Source: Propionibacteriaceae bacterium
GTDB lineage: Bacteria > Actinomycetota > Actinomycetes > Propionibacteriales > Propionibacteriaceae
Reading direction: 5' to 3'
DNA length: 6,895 nucleotides
NCBI GenBank assembly: GCA_009781325.1
Contig: WQYJ01000107.1
Coordinates: 1-6,895, forward strand
The notes beneath the pieces are model-generated. The model was not told the DNA's origin. It did no database searches and saw only the letters and a list, made by a program, of their open reading frames with translations. Shown piece by piece: positions 5,283 to 6,895 of the stretch. Positions within the stretch are counted from its first letter, which is position 1. The number at the start of each line of letters is the position of its first letter. A program made the position numbers and the translations under genes.

Positions 5283-6895
5283 AGTCCCAGGCCTTTGTGG
5301 CGGTGATGGATACTCCCTTTTCTCCCGTACGGCGGGTGACCCCCTGAACGGCGAGTAGACGGCTTGTGAACAGATCGGGACCGATCTGATGCTGGGCATC
5401 ATCAAAGAAGGCGCAATCGGCGATGCCCGTACCATCGTCGAGAGAGATGAACACCACCCTTGTGCCTGACTTTGTCGGCGGGGTGCCGGAAGCCACCCGA
5501 ATTCCCGCGACAATGACGGTGGAGTCGTTGCGCTGGGCTAGCAGTTCATTGGCAGGAGTCACCCCTATCTCATCTAGGGTCTCCCGCCAGGGATCGAGTA
5601 CGTGATGAGTCAGGTCGATGCCAAGGATCTCCATCTCGGCAGCCACCGGGTCTGTCTCGGGAGCAGGCTCAAAGGTCGGCAGGCCGTCCTCGGTGATCAG
5701 AGGGGATTGCTCCGTGGATCTCACAGCGAGAGGACGGGCGGTGAGGTGACGTACTTGAGCGATGATCTCCCCCCGGGATCGGGCAGGGGCCAAGGTGTCG
5801 AATGCGCCGATGAGCGCAAGGTTCCTCAAGGTTGGGCGCGCGGGGCGGGCACGTTGGATCACATCGATCAGATCCACATACGGCTGCGCATCGACGAGGC
5901 GGTGTACTTCGGATGAGGAGATACCTTTGATCTGGGTGAAGGGCATGCGAACTCCCGTACTGGTGCCGATCGATTCGACACGATACTGTCCCGATGAAGC
6001 ATTCACATCCACCCCGAGAATAGGTATCCCGAGCCGCCGGGCTTCGGCAACGAGCAGCCGCTTGGGATACATCCCGGGGTCATGTTCAAGGATTCCAGCC
6101 ATGAACTCGACCGGGTAGTGGGTCTTCAGCCAGGCCGACTGGTAGGTCGTGACGGCGAAGGCTGCGGCGTGGGCCTTGCAAAATCCGAAACTGCCGAAGC
6201 TCTCCAGAGCACCCCAGGTTCTTTCGATTTGGCGGTCATTGAATAGTGGGCGCCCCTGATCGTCTGTTCGGGCCCGGGTTTTCTGACGGAAGGCTCGTTC
6301 AATGTTGTCCTTATCCCATCCCAGGTTCCTGCGTATCGCATCGGCCTCGGCTAAGGAGATGCCCATGGACTCGGCGAAGATCCTCATCACATGCTCGTGG
6401 TAAACCACCACGCCATAGGTATCAGCCAGGAAATCCCTGAATCGTGGATGCAGGCAGGGCGGACTGCGGAACCCCAGTTTCACTTCGACGTACGGAGTGA
6501 TCATGTTGGCCTTCATCGGGCCGGGGCGGAACAAGGAGATGTCGGCGACCAGATCGGTGAAGGAATCGGGCTGCATCTTGCCCACAAGTTCACGCTGACC
6601 GGGCGACTCGATCTGGAAGACTCCCAGAGTATGGGTGGAGCGGATGTTCTCGAAGGTTGGTTCGTCATCAAGAGGGATAGCTTCAACATCGACCTGTTCC
6701 CCGGTCATGCGCTCGATCTCCGCAATGGTGTACGCGATGGTCGACTGCATTCGTACTCCCAGGATGTCGAGTTTGAGCAGACCCATGTCGTCGATGTCAT
6801 CCTTGTCGAACTGACTCATGGGCAGCCCGAGTCCCGAGGGCTGGGTCGGGGTCGTACTGAGAAGATGCTGGTCGGAGAGGATCACCCCGCACGGA
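5260..6895 (-). CDS. DNA polymerase III alpha subunit, DnaE2/error-prone-like (3' part; truncated by window edge)
   Basis: C-family DNA polymerase. The open frame continues past the right edge (last visible residues CGVILSD), so the PHP domain and the first catalytic aspartates are outside. GTG at 6885 is an internal valine, not the start. Numbering from that valine: GLLKLDILG (35-43) carries the third catalytic aspartate (D40) and its lysine; GVFQIES (88-94) and FRPGPMKANMITPYVE (119-134) are fingers motifs; FGFCKAHAAAFAVTTYQSAWLK (233-254) is a hallmark of C-family polymerases. A helix-hairpin-helix region follows (about 312-365), then an OB-fold (about 456-535). The protein stops directly after the OB-fold, without the tau-binding extension of replicative DnaE. 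This favours the DnaE2/ImuC-like group used in damage tolerance over the main replicase. Neighbouring imuA/imuB-type genes would lie outside the window. Its end overlaps the epimerase gene tail-to-tail. Confidence 0.9.
   Translation of the reverse strand, partial: PCGVILSDQHLLSTTPTQPSGLGLPMSQFDKDDIDDMGLLKLDILGVRMQSTIAYTIAEIERMTGEQVDVEAIPLDDEPTFENIRSTHTLGVFQIESPGQRELVGKMQPDSFTDLVADISLFRPGPMKANMITPYVEVKLGFRSPPCLHPRFRDFLADTYGVVVYHEHVMRIFAESMGISLAEADAIRRNLGWDKDNIERAFRQKTRARTDDQGRPLFNDRQIERTWGALESFGSFGFCKAHAAAFAVTTYQSAWLKTHYPVEFMAGILEHDPGMYPKRLLVAEARRLGIPILGVDVNASSGQYRVESIGTSTGVRMPFTQIKGISSSEVHRLVDAQPYVDLIDVIQRARPARPTLRNLALIGAFDTLAPARSRGEIIAQVRHLTARPLAVRSTEQSPLITEDGLPTFEPAPETDPVAAEMEILGIDLTHHVLDPWRETLDEIGVTPANELLAQRNDSTVIVAGIRVASGTPPTKSGTRVVFISLDDGTGIADCAFFDDAQHQIGPDLFTSRLLAVQGVTRRTGEKGVSITATKAWDFTRGQGN

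Noticed and set aside
6883..6885. Start codon of the polymerase gene at 6885
   Set aside because: The codon is GTG and the frame stays open to the window edge, reading CGVILSD, a conserved internal segment of C-family polymerases.

Overview
This window most likely comes from a mid-G+C actinomycete. The evidence is the single-chain ~460-residue bacterial glycyl-tRNA synthetase, a DusB/Nifr3-type dihydrouridine synthase whose C-terminal tail (RGRQGSPRTKVAMP) is of the actinobacterial kind, a second DnaE-type polymerase of the error-prone group, and starts that look leaderless. The genus cannot be fixed from the sequence; a Propionibacteriales or Actinomycetales member with moderate G+C is a guess. 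By eye the composition is mostly high-50s % G+C, dropping visibly in the toxin-antitoxin segment.

Layout: positions 1-226 are non-coding and hold hairpins, a fragment resembling a repeat family found later in the window, and the leader of glyS. A tRNA-biology pair follows on the + strand: glyS (227-1603) and a dus gene (1604-2968) that starts on the base after the glyS stop. The dus gene carries an in-frame insertion of about 70 codons, built of tandem palindromic repeats, at the junction between the barrel and the C-terminal helical domain.

Next comes a minus-strand cassette, read right to left: a winged-helix plus nucleotidyltransferase protein (4281-3712), then the VapB antitoxin (3639-3370) and the VapC PIN-domain ribonuclease (3373-2957). 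The last two overlap by 4 nt, and vapC runs tail-to-tail into the end of dus. The nucleotidyltransferase gene has a compact, apparently leaderless promoter overlaid by 20-bp tandem direct repeats. vapB has a 16-bp palindrome upstream.

Divergent from the cassette is a TIGR01777-family SDR/epimerase gene (4401-5282, +). It ends 23 nt inside the convergent 3' part of a DnaE2-like DNA polymerase III alpha gene (5260 to beyond the right edge, -).

glyS and dus are probably co-transcribed housekeeping genes. The vapBC/nucleotidyltransferase segment looks like an acquired, self-regulated islet. The two most unusual items are the in-frame repeat insertion in dus and the 20-bp repeat array in front of the winged-helix nucleotidyltransferase.
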